From NCBI GenBank assembly GCA_025330725.1, contig JAIWND010000011.1:558001-622000 (forward strand): a stretch of 64,000 nucleotides of DNA. Direction: 5' to 3'. Positions 1 to 15,300 of this stretch are shown here, piece after piece. A program made the translations under genes and the position numbers. The stretch comes from Chlamydoabsidia padenii (lineage: Eukaryota; Mucoromycota; Mucoromycetes; Mucorales; Cunninghamellaceae). Below the pieces are notes generated by a model, which was not told the origin of the DNA, searched no databases, and saw only the letters and a program-made list of their open reading frames with translations. Positions within the stretch are counted from its first letter, which is position 1; every line of letters begins with the position of its first letter.

Positions 1-728
1 CATCGCTGCCACCCAAATTCAGAAATAGACCACTCTGCATGACGGGTTACCAAGAAAAAAGTGCACATGATATTATACATTTAGTTCCAAATTGTTCTCT
101 CCCGTCCTAGACCCAAACCTTACATCTATCAAAATGATGTCCTTTATATCAAAACATACAAATTAAGTATAAAAAGTGCTTTATGTTTTATTTGTTTTGG
201 TTAAAAAAAAAAGAAGACTATTCTATTCCAAGTCCTATTGCCTATAAAGAAGAAGAGATTCGTTAGCATGATATTTGTTCAAACCCCGCCTCTAACCGAC
301 CCCAACTTACCAGTAAAGTAGCCGATTTCCATCATTCCCATTTGATTGACAGTAGTTAGACCCACCCATACAAACGAGATAGTTAGTTCGTCAATAGTGT
401 CATTGTTCATACCTTGAAGATCACATCCTTTGCCCACTATCATAAAGAGAAGGAAGGGATCTTGGTCAAGTGAAGAGTTCACTTGTGAGATCCAACCTAC
501 CCATACAGTGCCACTATCACTTTGAGCGAAAAAAAAAGAGGCCAGTGATTCATCAAGATTACCATTGTTCTTTTTGATCCGTTTAGGGAATGAAAAGGGA
601 AGGAGAATCAAAAAAAAAAAAAAAGGTTGACGGCATTTCGAAACCGGCAATTGATCCCTTGCTCCGCCGTTCCCAACCCCACAGTGGTCAGCAAAATAAG
701 AGGGCGACATGTGAATTAAAGCCATTCA
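1..728. other. Left-edge intergenic region, no supported gene
   Basis: AT-rich DNA upstream of the SCP2-like gene. The minus strand holds an open frame at 279-725, but it runs through poly-A/T tracts, shows no recognisable domain and has no splice context, so it is not called a gene. A TTCAAACCCCGCC element lies at 278-290, of the same type found upstream of many genes here. Its target gene, if any, may lie outside the window or be unannotated. Confidence 0.4.
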
Positions 729-740
729 TTCCAATCCCGC
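729..740 (+). promoter_or_regulatory. CCCGC/TTYAAA-type promoter element of the SCP2-like gene
   Basis: TTCCAATCCCGC about 100 bp before the SCP2 ATG. It is followed by a CACGTG E-box-like hexamer (747-752) and an A/T-rich TATA-like stretch near 770. It is one variant of the element recurring across the window. Confidence 0.4.
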
Positions 741-836
741 ATTGGCACGTGAATTCCCCCCTCCCTTCCTTTATTTAAAAACTCACCCCCCCTTTTTTCT
801 TCTTCTCCCTCTTGTTTACTTTATACAAACGAAATC

Positions 837-1336
837 ATGTCTGACATTATTGTACCTGGCTTTAAGGGCTCTGAACTCATTGCTGAATTGAACAAGGCTT
901 TTGAAGCTTATACTCCTGAAGAACGCGCCAAATTGATCAAACAAGTAAATGGTGTCTTCCAATTCGTCCTCAAGGCTAATGGAAAAGAAGAAATCTTCAC
1001 CGTGGATGTCAAGAAGGAAGGCAAAGTGGTCCGTGGTAAGGGTAACATCAAGCCTGATGCTGTGCTCACATTGTAAGTTAACGAGGTATATGGATTTTTT
1101 TTTTACTAACTCTTTCTTTTTTCTAGGAACGACGCTGACTTTGTTGCTTTGGCTGAAGGCAAACTCAACGGTCAAAAGGCTTACATGTCTGGTAAACTCA
1201 AGGTCAAGGGTCAAATCATGCTTGCTATGGTAAGGAAAAGAAGGAGACAATGAATGGGGTTGACTAACTTTTGTTTGTCTTGTAGAAATTGGATAACGTC
1301 TTCAAGTCTATCAAACCTGCTAATGCCAAACTCTAG
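837..1336 (+). CDS. SCP2: SCP2 sterol-carrier domain protein, peroxisomal
   Basis: Non-specific lipid-transfer (SCP2) domain protein of 129 residues, in three exons: 837-1072, 1127-1229 and 1286-1336. Phases join exactly. The first exon starts [11 protein letters not shown] and has the amphipathic helix typical of the fold; later come [10 protein letters not shown] and the [10 protein letters not shown] segment of the lipid-binding core. The protein ends NAKL, and its last three residues AKL form a C-terminal peroxisomal targeting signal (PTS1 variant). Free-standing fungal SCP2 proteins of this size are peroxisomal and linked to fatty-acid metabolism; that role is inferred from the family. 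Both introns contain ACTAAC branch sites. Identification is firm, the physiological ligand is not known. Confidence 0.93.
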
Positions 1337-1400
1337 ATATACGTGTAGTATAGCGCATGTTTGATACATCTGTGTATATAAATATATATATTAACAATGT

Positions 1401-1406
1401 AATAAA
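1401..1406 (+). terminator. Poly(A) signal of the SCP2-like gene
   Basis: AATAAA 65 bp after the stop codon, embedded in AT-rich DNA before the convergent Kelch gene. Confidence 0.55.
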
Positions 1407-1625
1407 ATGAATATCCATCACAATGGATATCCTTATACAAGTTTTACAAATGTGAATATAGATGATTTAATAATGTTTATTTCTTTACAATTAATGGGTT
1501 GGAAAGGGGAGGGGGGGTAAAGAGATATATAAAAAGTATGTATAGTATGTAACAAGGTATAATATGTATATGTATATGTATATGTAATAAATAGAGGGTG
1601 GGGGGGGGGCAAAGATACAATTATT

Positions 1626-2296
1626 CTATAGGTGATCAGTGATGACCAGCATGGGAACATCCTTCTTCACATTGGGTGAAGATCGCATGAGACGAGGTAA
1701 CCACCGAGGACTGATCAATTTAGCATCCTTCCGTAATCGTCGCATACCCCAAAAGACACCACCAGCCAAGCAAAAGGCAAACACGCCAAACCCAATTCCC
1801 AGTCCTTGTTTTAATGTCATGGTATTAGAGTTGGAGATTACTGTGGATGGTAGACTATCACCATCACTATTACCGCCCGTGGTTTGAGACATGCGTAAAT
1901 CAAATCGACAAGCTGGTTGACTAGGTGGTGGTAACGTGTGGATGGGGGGCAAGGATTGAACCCAGGTCCATGTTGACATGTCGAGGATACCAAAATCGTT
2001 TGCATAAGTGAGTGTATTTCCAGTCCCAACGTCCGTGATGCCTATAGGAACAGAGTTGACATGCCATTGTAGTGTTCCTTTTTCTTTTTTCTTTTACCTA
2101 CCTCCCATGATAATCATATAATGTCCAATAGCAATTGCTTCATGGCCAGCACGAGCAGTAGGTGGGGTGCCTTGAATGTTGGGCGTTGACCACGATAATG
2201 TACAAGTATCTAGGACATATACGGTTTGTGTGGCTATAAATCGATGCTTGTCTAATGTTTTCCCACCAAAGATGACAATGGATCTTCCGTCCGGTG

Positions 2297-2331
<35 letters not shown>

Positions 2332-3557
2332 GAGATGTGTTAGTAACTGATCCCTCCTCCTTCTTCTGGATTCCATTTACCTTCTGTTGCCGAGAACCTA
2401 GATATAAAAAAAAGGGGGGTCGATGAGTAACTTGAAAGTGTGATTGGGATTTAATAGTTTACCTTATCAATCCAGGAGGAATATCATTGATGGTCGCCAT
2501 ACTAATGGAAGCACGTTGGATGGTATCAAATACTATAAAGGTGATGAGTTTTTAATCCCATTGTTCTTTATCATTTACCTAATACACTTTTAAAATCCGC
2601 CACATCCACAATCCAAGTATTATCTGTTACATTCCAGATGGCTGTTTTCCCACCCAAGATGAATAATTGACCCATTCTGTATATTAAACAAGTGTATTAA
2701 TTAGTAATGGTACATGTATGTATTAATTAATTATTACTTACAATAAAGTAGAAGTGTGACCAAATCGGGATGGACGAACTCCACCAGTATAAACCACATC
2801 AGGCCATTGCCAAGTATTTGTCATTGTATCAAAGTAATAAAAGTCATTGTACTATATATATATATAGAGAGAGAGATATTAGTACCCATTCCTATTTCTT
2901 TTTTCTTTCCCCCATACTACTTGCATAATCATAATGCCCTAATGCTTGTTGAGTTTGTGTATTCCGCCCACCATAATACCATGCTTGATGTGTAGTTGTG
3001 TTTAATGAAGCTGTCATTTCCGCCCGAACCACGGGTACCTGTCCCGATCCATTCACTTGAAAAAAAAAAGTATGTGTTAGCTAATCTTTGTCAAGACAAG
3101 ATATATATATTACCTGTTGTCCATGATTGAGTATTTATGTCATACTTGACACCATTCATCATTGTCGGGGTTCCACCATCACCAGTTTGTGCAAATAGAT
3201 TTTGATCGGGTGTCGCATAGGCCACGCCGTACATATAAGGTCGTAAAGTCGAATGTAAACGGAGCCAAGGCGGGGGACAGAGTGCAAGATCTAAACCCAT
3301 GGTCAAGTTCAAAGTCCATATATCACTAGACGTCTATTAAATATAATGTTCTTTTAGTATTAAAAAAAAAAAAAAAGACATGATCTAGTAGTGTGTTGTT
3401 TTACCGGATTACCGCCCGTCAAATACAAGTTGGATTGTATCTGTACCAAATTAAAGTCGGAATAGTTTTGTGGTCCAATGGCTTTACATATCGTTTGACA
3501 AGTAACACTAGTTGTAAATAGTAATAAGTATATAAGATATGGGTATAATAGAATCAT
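1626..3557 (-). CDS. Secreted/type I membrane Kelch-repeat protein
   Basis: Multi-exon gene of roughly 450-480 codons. Exon 1 gives a signal peptide (MILLYPYLIYLLLFTTSVTC) followed by QTICKAIGPQNYSDF. Later exons carry beta-propeller blades with Kelch signatures: LYLTGGNP, WYYGGRNT, LFILGGKT, IVIFGGK and HYMIIMGGG, each followed by a Trp-containing strand (SWTTG, TWQWPD, LSWSTP). The last exon encodes a membrane segment (QGLGIGFGVFAFCLAGGVFW), then a basic cytoplasmic tail ending MLVITDHL. The topology suggests an extracellular propeller anchored at the surface. The ligand is unknown. Exon edges are read from gt/ag sites and not all were phase-checked. One intron contains a (TA)n microsatellite. 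Confidence 0.8.
2298..2328. repeat. (TA)n microsatellite in a Kelch-gene intron
   Basis: About 15 TA units, entirely inside an intron, so length changes would not alter the protein. Confidence 0.9.
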
Positions 3558-3651
3558 GTAATGTAGTGGAGGAAAAAAAGAATAAATAGGAGAAAGAGAA
3601 AGAAAAAAAGGGGGTAAAGGGATCCAAAATCAATGGAGGAAACATCCATTT

Positions 3652-3664
3652 TTCAAATCCCGCG
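3652..3664 (+). promoter_or_regulatory. Recurrent element upstream of the Kelch gene
   Basis: TTCAAATCCCGCG, an exact copy of the core, 95 bp upstream of the Kelch ATG (gene on the minus strand). Confidence 0.5.
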
Positions 3665-3946
3665 CGGCAGTTTAAAAAAATGAGAAAGAAGGACTCCATC
3701 CTAATTGTGGAATTGATTGAACACTAAAAATAGACATCCTTCCGTTCCAGACCAAGCTCATTAATATCTAGTTGTTGGTTTCCTTGTATATCTTTCGTAC
3801 CAGTGGCATTGATTAACTTGACTTTATATATCTTATCATACAAAGTGGCACTTCCCTCCTTTTTTTTTTTCTGGATTGAACATTGCCTTTATAGAGAAAC
3901 AATGACAGGTCGAGTTAAACAGGCGGATGTTGTACCATGTGTGAAA

Positions 3947-3957
3947 TTCAAATCCCG
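3947..3957 (+). promoter_or_regulatory. Recurrent element upstream of the Ser/Thr-rich surface protein
   Basis: TTCAAATCCCG about 65 bp before the ATG at 4018. With the copy at 3652-3664 it makes a pair across this divergent intergenic region. Confidence 0.45.
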
Positions 3958-4017
3958 AAAAAGGTATTTGGTTACTGATTTCTCAATTTTTTCTTCTTTT
4001 TCCCATTCTTCCAAACA

Positions 4018-4958
4018 ATGAAATTCATCCTTTTTTTATTATTGACTTTACAACTCACTACTCTTGCTCAATCACAGGTGACTGGTGTTCTTGGTGGTCA
4101 ATCAATGTCACCCGCTAATGGGACAGCAATAACGGGGGGTAGTCAAGCACCCACCACTGATCCGACCACACCAACAGCACCTTCCACACCTTCTACACCA
4201 ACCAAGGATCCTACCACCTCTATTCCAGTAGTGACGACACCATCAGCCTATACGTCTGATACATTCACACCTACAACACCAATAGATAATCCACTCCCAT
4301 CAGACGTCACTTCAAGTAATAATGGTGGAATGACTCCCTCTCCTACTAAGAACCATGATCGAACCAGTGCTAATACTGATGGCAACAACCAAGGTGGCCA
4401 ACCTACGACACCTCCTTCTTCCAATGGTGACGACAATACTAATAGCTCTCAACAGGATGCTGGATCCCCTCCTGGAGACAATACGGGCAAGATTGCAGGT
4501 GGAGTCGTTGGCGGTATTGGTAAGTCCCTTTACTATATAAGGTTAATTTGCATTCACACATTCCCTTTTTATTAAAAATCCTAGTGGCATTGGCACTGAT
4601 AGGTGGACTTTTAACATGGTTGAATCGACGGGGTGGATGTACAAGTCGAACGAAACCAAGGAACCAAGCAGCGTTTGAAGAATTTGCAATGAAGGATCCT
4701 GAACATGGTACAACAATGGGATATAATGACACGGCATCCCCATTCCAACGCCGTATGGCGCCTATGATTCCACAAACAACAGGCTATATGAATCTTGGTC
4801 ATGAAGACTTCTCTGATACCAGTACCGCGGTGCCCATGGATCCTTATGGTGGTGGTTATAAGACACAACAACAACCTGATCCTTATTATTTTGCACCACA
4901 ACAACCAAATCATCAAATGAAACCTGATACAATAGATCACAAACCTAATGAATTATAG
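4018..4958 (+). CDS. Ser/Thr/Pro-rich single-pass surface protein
   Basis: Two exons, 4018-4519 and 4585-4958, give 291 residues. A signal peptide (residues 1 to about 19, MKFILFLLLTLQLTTLAQS) leads into a roughly 130-residue mucin-like stretch dominated by Thr, Ser and Pro (TPTAPSTPSTPTKDPTTS). A transmembrane helix follows (GKIAGGVVGGIVALALIGG), then basic residues (WLNRRGG) and a tail rich in Gln/Pro. This architecture is common to fungal wall-stress sensors of the Wsc/Mid2 type, but there is no WSC cysteine domain, so only the class is claimed. The intron falls inside the transmembrane segment. Function is inferred from composition only. Confidence 0.75.
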
Positions 4959-5109
4959 ATAGCATTACATTAGTCCCCACTACCCTCTTTTTTATTGATG
5001 TATTATATAAATAAATATTGTTTATTATCATATTAAAGTTGTCTACAAATCCATGTATTAATAAAAAGGTACATGATCCTATCGGGTCAAATAGCAAGTA
5101 ACATTGACT

Positions 5110-5818
5110 TTATAGTGGTAGGTCATCTTCATTGCCCCATTCTAAATCACTACCTACAACAACAAGAGAGAGGTTATCAATTACCTAATGTCTTTTCTTT
5201 TTTCCATCATTTTCCTTACCATAGTGTCTCTTGTCTATAAAATGTTTTCCAAGAGCGATACTTGGCTTGTAAAGATATCAGTGGTAAGAGACTGAATACG
5301 ATATAAAAAGTCAGGGACCCAGATTGTTGATCAGGATCACCATACTTGAGGGGAATGTTGTATTGTTGAATCGGATTTACTTTATAGTGGCAAAGAATCG
5401 AAGGATCTTCAGAAAAGGAAGAGAGAGAGAAGAAAAAAAGCTAAATCTAGATATTGTATTACCAAACCCCGCTCATCCCGATTTTGATGGCCCTTGAATA
5501 GAGCTTCAATGTAGAAAAAAAATAGTGCATGATACTCTTGGATGGTTGTACTTGCACAAAGTTTCCTTCTCGATCGGGGTTTAAATCACCAGGGCTGCAT
5601 ATTGGGAAGAAAGGTTGATAGATGAATCTGTCAAGAAAAGATACATTTTGTCTTCACGTGCAACTTGGTATCATGTAAGGTACCTTTTTTTTTCCACAAT
5701 AGTACCCCACAAGTCGTTTGGGATCTCCCCAGTGCTTTTTATTATCACCGCAAAGCCACAAGTATCATGTAACGCATTGCAATAAAGTGTTCCATCTTTC
5801 AATTTCCCACATGGGTAA
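5110..5818 (-). CDS. Unrecognised gene, model incomplete
   Basis: Downstream exons are phase-consistent: 5818-5684 (Cys-containing, SYPCGKLKDGTLYCNALHDT), 5627-5468 (FIYQPFFPICSPGDLNPD), 5440-5220 (hydrophobic LTFYIVFSLLPLISLQ) and 5149-5110, ending NEDDLPL. Two oddities remain. No upstream exon could be joined in the needed phase: candidate ATGs at 5910-5930 lead to phase 0 or 1 at the donor near 5890, while the next exon needs phase 2. The gap between the second and third exons is only 27 nt and contains three in-frame stops. I do not recognise the family. It may be a small membrane protein, or a gene that is decaying. The 5' part overlaps a dispersed repeat. Confidence 0.4.
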
Positions 5819-6026
5819 CTTGAATAAGCGGAGGATGAAATATCAGTTAATATTATGTGGGAAGTATGTGGTTTCCTTTTCTTTTTCACTTACCGTTGGC
5901 CGAAGCCCCGTACCCATGCATTGTCAAATTATAACGATCTTATACAGGACTTTGGTCATCATAGTTCGCATTAATGAGATGAAACCTATAGGAAGCCACT
6001 CGGGCTAAAGCTTACTCTAATCGACG
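5813..6026 (-). repeat. Dispersed repeat, copy 1
   Basis: Read on the minus strand this matches 26292-26655 in order: a tcgattag...gtggcttcctatagg block, a tctcattaatgc block, a caatgcatggg block, an (a/t)gg(g)ct(t)tggccaacggtaagtg block, and cacataat...gatatttcatcctccgcttattc. It is at the 5' end of the unresolved minus-strand gene and includes its apparent exon 1 donor. Confidence 0.75.
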
Positions 6027-6051
6027 AAAATTCTACTCTTCCCACATAATA

Positions 6052-7135
<1,084 letters not shown>

Positions 7136-7384
7136 TTCTCATAAAGGTAAACCCCTCCCCCATCAACTTGAAAATAAAAGTAGTCTTTTTACCCTCGTCG
7201 GATAAATATTTTTACCTCACTCCCACTTGCTTTATAAAATAAAAAACATGCTTTTCTGATTTTTTTTTTCTTACTTTCTTTTTTGATACTCCTTTTTTTT
7301 TTTTTTAATATCTTCTTATAGCTCTTCCCTGGGATCAACAGTGCAACATTGGAACCAACCTATCTAACTATTGTTAATGACAAG

Positions 7385-7446
7385 GTAAGCTATCACATGA
7401 AAAAGGGTTTTATACCACAATGACTAATCATGCATCTGTATTGTAG
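7385..7446 (+). other. Probable 5' UTR intron of the phosphodiesterase gene
   Basis: A gtaagc donor and ttgtag acceptor bracket 62 nt just before the ATG at 7459. Splicing would join a leader containing a short upstream ATG (7377) whose frame ends at the TGA that overlaps the main start (7460-7462). Confidence 0.45.
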
Positions 7447-7458
7447 AACAAGGCAACT

Positions 7459-8757
7459 ATGACTGGGGTGGAATATACTAGAACTATGACTGAACACCAT
7501 ACCATGGACACAATGGAACAAGAAGATGAACCACTTTTACTAGAACAAGACTATACCCACCACATCAAGCCAAACACTAATCGACTGACGGACTACTGGA
7601 CAACGGCAACCTCATCAGTGAAACACTTTTTTTTCGGCTCTACTCCATCCGAGAAAGACGATGATTCGGATATTAGTTTATACGAAGATTGGTCCACCGC
7701 ACCTACATCATCATCATGGCGACCATGTATTCTACGATCACTCTATCTCCTTCTCGGTCTTCCACTTGGCCTACTTATCCTGCTCTTCATCACCTACGCC
7801 ATCCTCTTTCGACCTCCTCCACTGCACAGTCCACTTGGGTTTCCGGCCACTAACAGCAGCACAGCCCGACTATTGACCTACAACATTTTTATGCGACCAC
7901 CAGGAGTCAAGAACAATGCCAACGACTACAAGGATGCCCGACTGGACGACATCATCAACACCATCCTTCCTCATTATGACATTATCACCTTCCAAGAAGC
8001 GTTTGCGTTTGGTAATCATCGAGTGGATCGACTGATCGAGGCGGCACAACAACGTGGGTTTGGCTACTTGATGTCTCCGAGACATGGGCCTTGGGAATTA
8101 GCCGCGGATGGTGGATTATTGCTCTTGTCTCGGTACCCGATACTCCAGGTGGATGTGTTGGAATACCCCCGTGGGTTGCATAGTGATTGGTTAGCTCGCA
8201 AAGGCGCCCTCCATGCCTTGATCGGTCTGGATCACTCGTCATTGGATATCTATACAACACATACCCAGGCATCGTATGGAAAGGGGGGCACACGGAGTCA
8301 ACAGGATATACAGATGCGACTGGATCAGTTTGAACGGTTAGGGCGATTCATCAATGATACCATGACAACGGGGACGATCGTTGCCATGGGGGATTTCAAC
8401 ATTGATAGCATTGATCATACTATGGCTATCACCGACAAGGCGATCAACAGCTCTAGGGCGTATACGATGATGATGCATCGGTTACCGTTGATCGATGCGG
8501 TGTATACGGCATTTGGGTATCATCCCATCACGTTTGGTGATTATGCCAGGGACGATCAGGGGAAATTGGTGCCTGCTGAAACCGTATTGACTCATTCTCA
8601 ACAAGTCTTGACTGGTCAAAGTATCGATCAGTTGTTATGGTCTCCTCTTTCACCGGTCAGGTTGACCAATGTCACTATAGAAAAATTCCTGGTCTCGGAT
8701 AAACCTTACACCCAATTATCTGATCATTATGGTATTAGTTGTCTTGTTAGTTTTTAG
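7459..8757 (+). CDS. Neutral sphingomyelinase-like membrane phosphodiesterase
   Basis: Uninterrupted 432-codon gene. An acidic N-terminal cytosolic region (1-85) is followed by one transmembrane helix (about 91-117, LYLLLGLPLGLLILLFITYA) and an endonuclease/exonuclease/phosphatase fold domain. Catalytic landmarks of the DNase I/nSMase superfamily are present: YNIFMRPPG (about 141-149), the metal-binding Glu in FQEAF (Glu180), THTQA (about 267-271), GDFNID (311-316) and the final LSDHYG (Asp422-His423). The TNSST segment after the helix could be glycosylated. The family hydrolyses sphingomyelin, lysophospholipids or inositol phosphosphingolipids. Fungi mainly use the last, so the substrate cannot be fixed from sequence. 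It lies head-to-tail after HEM2. Confidence 0.88.
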   Translation: MTGVEYTRTMTEHHTMDTMEQEDEPLLLEQDYTHHIKPNTNRLTDYWTTATSSVKHFFFGSTPSEKDDDSDISLYEDWSTAPTSSSWRPCILRSLYLLLGLPLGLLILLFITYAILFRPPPLHSPLGFPATNSSTARLLTYNIFMRPPGVKNNANDYKDARLDDIINTILPHYDIITFQEAFAFGNHRVDRLIEAAQQRGFGYLMSPRHGPWELAADGGLLLLSRYPILQVDVLEYPRGLHSDWLARKGALHALIGLDHSSLDIYTTHTQASYGKGGTRSQQDIQMRLDQFERLGRFINDTMTTGTIVAMGDFNIDSIDHTMAITDKAINSSRAYTMMMHRLPLIDAVYTAFGYHPITFGDYARDDQGKLVPAETVLTHSQQVLTGQSIDQLLWSPLSPVRLTNVTIEKFLVSDKPYTQLSDHYGISCLVSF

Positions 8758-8947
8758 ACTAGATGTATCGTTATAAATAAATTTTTATTGACTATATATT
8801 GTTTTGGCATTATGGGCGGGACGTGTAACCGGTCCTTTTTTTTTTTTGTTGCAGGATGGTTAAAAATCTCCGACACAATACTGTAAATGTGAATTTTTTA
8901 AAAAAAAGGATTTTATTATGACAAGAATAAAGATGTAATTACTATAA

Positions 8948-12040
<3,093 letters not shown>

Positions 12041-12231
12041 TATCAAGATGTAGTGGATTGCCGGATATTTTCAATGATATACAAAGAGATAAAGGTATAA
12101 TAACTGGATCAGTATAAAGTAAAGTAATGAAAAGAAGGGTGGGAAGGGGTTGAAGAAGAAAGAAACAAAAAGGTGTTCAATGACCCAAAGCGCATTTCTT
12201 CAAAATTAACATTCCGACTTGTTCCCCTTTT

Positions 12232-12243
12232 TTCAAATTCCGC
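12232..12243 (+). promoter_or_regulatory. Recurrent element upstream of RSP5
   Basis: TTCAAATTCCGC 190 bp upstream of the RSP5 ATG and past the 3' end of RPN2, so assignable only to RSP5. Confidence 0.4.
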
Positions 12244-12334
12244 ACACAATGGGACACTGTGAAGCCTTTTATGAATATCATAACGAGTTTTTATTTAATA
12301 AAAGAGAAAAGTTAAACAAATCTACATAACTATA

Positions 12335-15300
12335 CTAATTGTCTTCAAATGGATATTCAAATGGTTCAAATGGAGCCGCTTCTTCTTCGTTTGTGTTTTC
12401 TTGACCATCAGCTATAATAGAATGATTAAATGTTAATTGTAATCAATCAATGATAGTTTCTTTTTTTTTTTTCTTTTTACCTGATGTTGGCGCACTTGGT
12501 TCGATCAATTCTTCTTCTTCATTTGGTCTTCGATCTTCCATCAAGACAATACCACTAACAGTACCCTTTTTAATAGGTACATAGCGACAATCGTCCTTGA
12601 ATGCTACCCGTTTCAATTGAGCAGGCACCACCCTAGCAAGATTTTCCAGTATATCATAGTTTTCTTCCTTCTTCTTTTTGCCTTTTCGTCGTTGATCGTC
12701 CTTGTTTGTGTCTTCTTCGTCTGCCTTGATTTCTTCATCCTTTGAGGGTTCTTTGTCCACGTCCATCATATCACCTTTTTCCTTTTCAGATTTCTTTGCT
12801 CTTGCCTTGGCCTTGGCTGTAGTAGACAATACGGCTGTGGCCACCTATATTTAAGAGAGAGAGAGAAAGAAAATGAATGAGATCATGTCATTTATCTATG
12901 ATTCGTTTATTTACCTTTTCAACCACTGCTGCAGAGGGAGGTTTCAGAGCAGGTGGATAGGAAAACAAGGAGGGTTTGGCGTTGGATATAAATTCAAACC
13001 TGGGGGTCTATTATCAACAACAAAAGAAGGGTCAATACATTGTCTATATTAAACCTTTTCTTTTCTTTCTTTTGATACCTGTAAGTTCTTGTTCAAACCA
13101 ATGATAGCAGTAGGGGTAAAGGATAAACTGAGCATGTGGGTCAAAGGATGCCAGTACCAGAATTGAGTAAATACAGCCATACCGACAATAGCAGGCATGT
13201 TTGCATGTCCTGAGCGAGACACCAATGAGATAGTTACATTGCGTCCACCAGCATCAATGATACCTTGAGCCAAAACAGCACCAAACTTGGACATGGGATC
13301 TTCGTGCTTGTCACTAATGATCTTTGCATAAAGCTTTCGGACACCAGCCACCTTGGGGTTTGTATTTTCTGTTTGTTGAATGAGGATCATTGCTTGAGAT
13401 ATCAAAGCACCTTGTCGGACAAAATCAACAGGATCCTTGGTCATTGGTTCCAAAAGATCCAAAGCATCCTAAACATCATCGTCAGGTGACAAAAAAAAAA
13501 AAAAGAGAGAGAGAGAGATTAGTATTAATCCATTATTAACCTCTTTTTCCCTTTCTTACCAAATAGCCAGTACCAGCACAGGAGATACCTAAAGCAAGAG
13601 TGGCACCATATCGGACATGAGGATTATAGCTTTCGGCCAAAAGTTGGACAATACGGGGTACTTGTTTAGGATTTTTCAAAAGGATAAAGCCCAAAGAGGT
13701 CACTGCAGCACGGCGGACATCATCGTTCACATCACTGACAGCAACATGGAGTAAGCGACGAATAGCCTTGTTGTTTCCTGTTCCACTGTAAGCCATGGCG
13801 ATCGTATAAATACCACCATATCGAAGAACAGGATCCTATTAAAAAAAAAAAAAAAGTCAGTTCTGTAGTATATTCATTTGTATCACTGTTCCTTACCTTG
13901 TCATCCAACAGTTGATCAATCAACACGTCAGCTTGTTCTTCTCTTCCGTACATGATGAGCGAGATACCAACAGCCAATCCACGGATAATCTTTTCGTGTT
14001 GAGTTTCATGTGCATATTGGAGCATTTCTTCGATGGCTTCTTCAGATGCAGTACCCAACTTGACGAGACCCATAGCAAGACCAGCAGATTCACCAGCAAC
14101 AGCGCTGTCGCTAAATAGCACAGTCTTCAGTTCGTTGTAGATATCTATCAGAATAAACAAATAAAAAAGCATTCAGTATGAGCACCTACGACATTATCGT
14201 TTCCATTTACCTTCGCTATCAGTGGCCATTCCTGCGACACCGAGACCAAGACCAGCACCATGTTGGATTACTTCTTTATCAGTATCTTTCAATGCCTTTT
14301 TCAAAAAGTTCAAGACATCTTGACCATGGTTTGCATTGATAAGACCAAGAGCATATAAAGACCCACCTTCAGAGTATTCGCTTCCACCTTGAGCACCTTC
14401 TTGTGGTAAGTAAGGTGCCAACAAATTCATTGATTGTGATAGTTGACCCTAGTGGTTATAAAAAAAAAAAGCAGGTGAGTCAGCCGTAACACTATTTTGT
14501 AACCACCTTTTATTTTTTATTTTTATTTTTATTTTTTTTTTTACCTTGTGAATGACACCAAGAGCCGCAGTGGCACTGAATTTAGTCCAATTCGTAGCTC
14601 TTGACAACCATTCGAGATTTTGTCGCAAGAATTCGTCACTGGTGGTACCTGCATGCATAAAGGCGTTGGCAAAAGTAAGAGCAGAGTGATAAATCGAGTT
14701 GCGAGATTCCAAAGCGCTCTATAATGAGAAAGATAAAATGACACAATTCGTTAGTTACAGTTTTTCTTGATCTTTTCATTATATTACCTTTGTGTTCTTC
14801 AAGATCATAAGGTCGGTATGGTTATTTCGGTAGAGGAATTCCAGATACAAGCGAATGGATTCTTCACCAGATAAGATAGATGCAATTTTCTTGAAGGGAT
14901 CATTATTGTTGGCCTATAATAAAGAGTTGGTACTATTTCATCCAATTACATTTATGATTAATTACTTACTGCAGAGTCTTCTTCAGTTTTTGCGGGCACT
15001 GGCAAGTTGTTGGACACCTTGGACAAAAAGTCTTGAGTAGCGATTTCTTCCAAGTCAAAAGCAATTTGATAGGCCATGAGCTAAACATTTTATTTTATAA
15101 AAGAGAGTTAATTGATTAATTCATATTCCTTTGTTTATACATCAAATGGTCTTTATTAGTTTACCTCTTCCTTTTTCTCGATCAATTCCTTGAGCATTTT
15201 GGCAGCAGACTGAGAATCATTCAAGTGAACGAGACATTGACTGATGGAAATATAATCAGGTTCTTGCAAGTTTTGATACAATTCCACCAAAAGTTGTAAC

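Noticed and set aside
279..725. 148-codon antisense gene at the left edge
   Set aside because: Runs through poly-A/T and has no recognisable domain, signal or splice support; left as intergenic.
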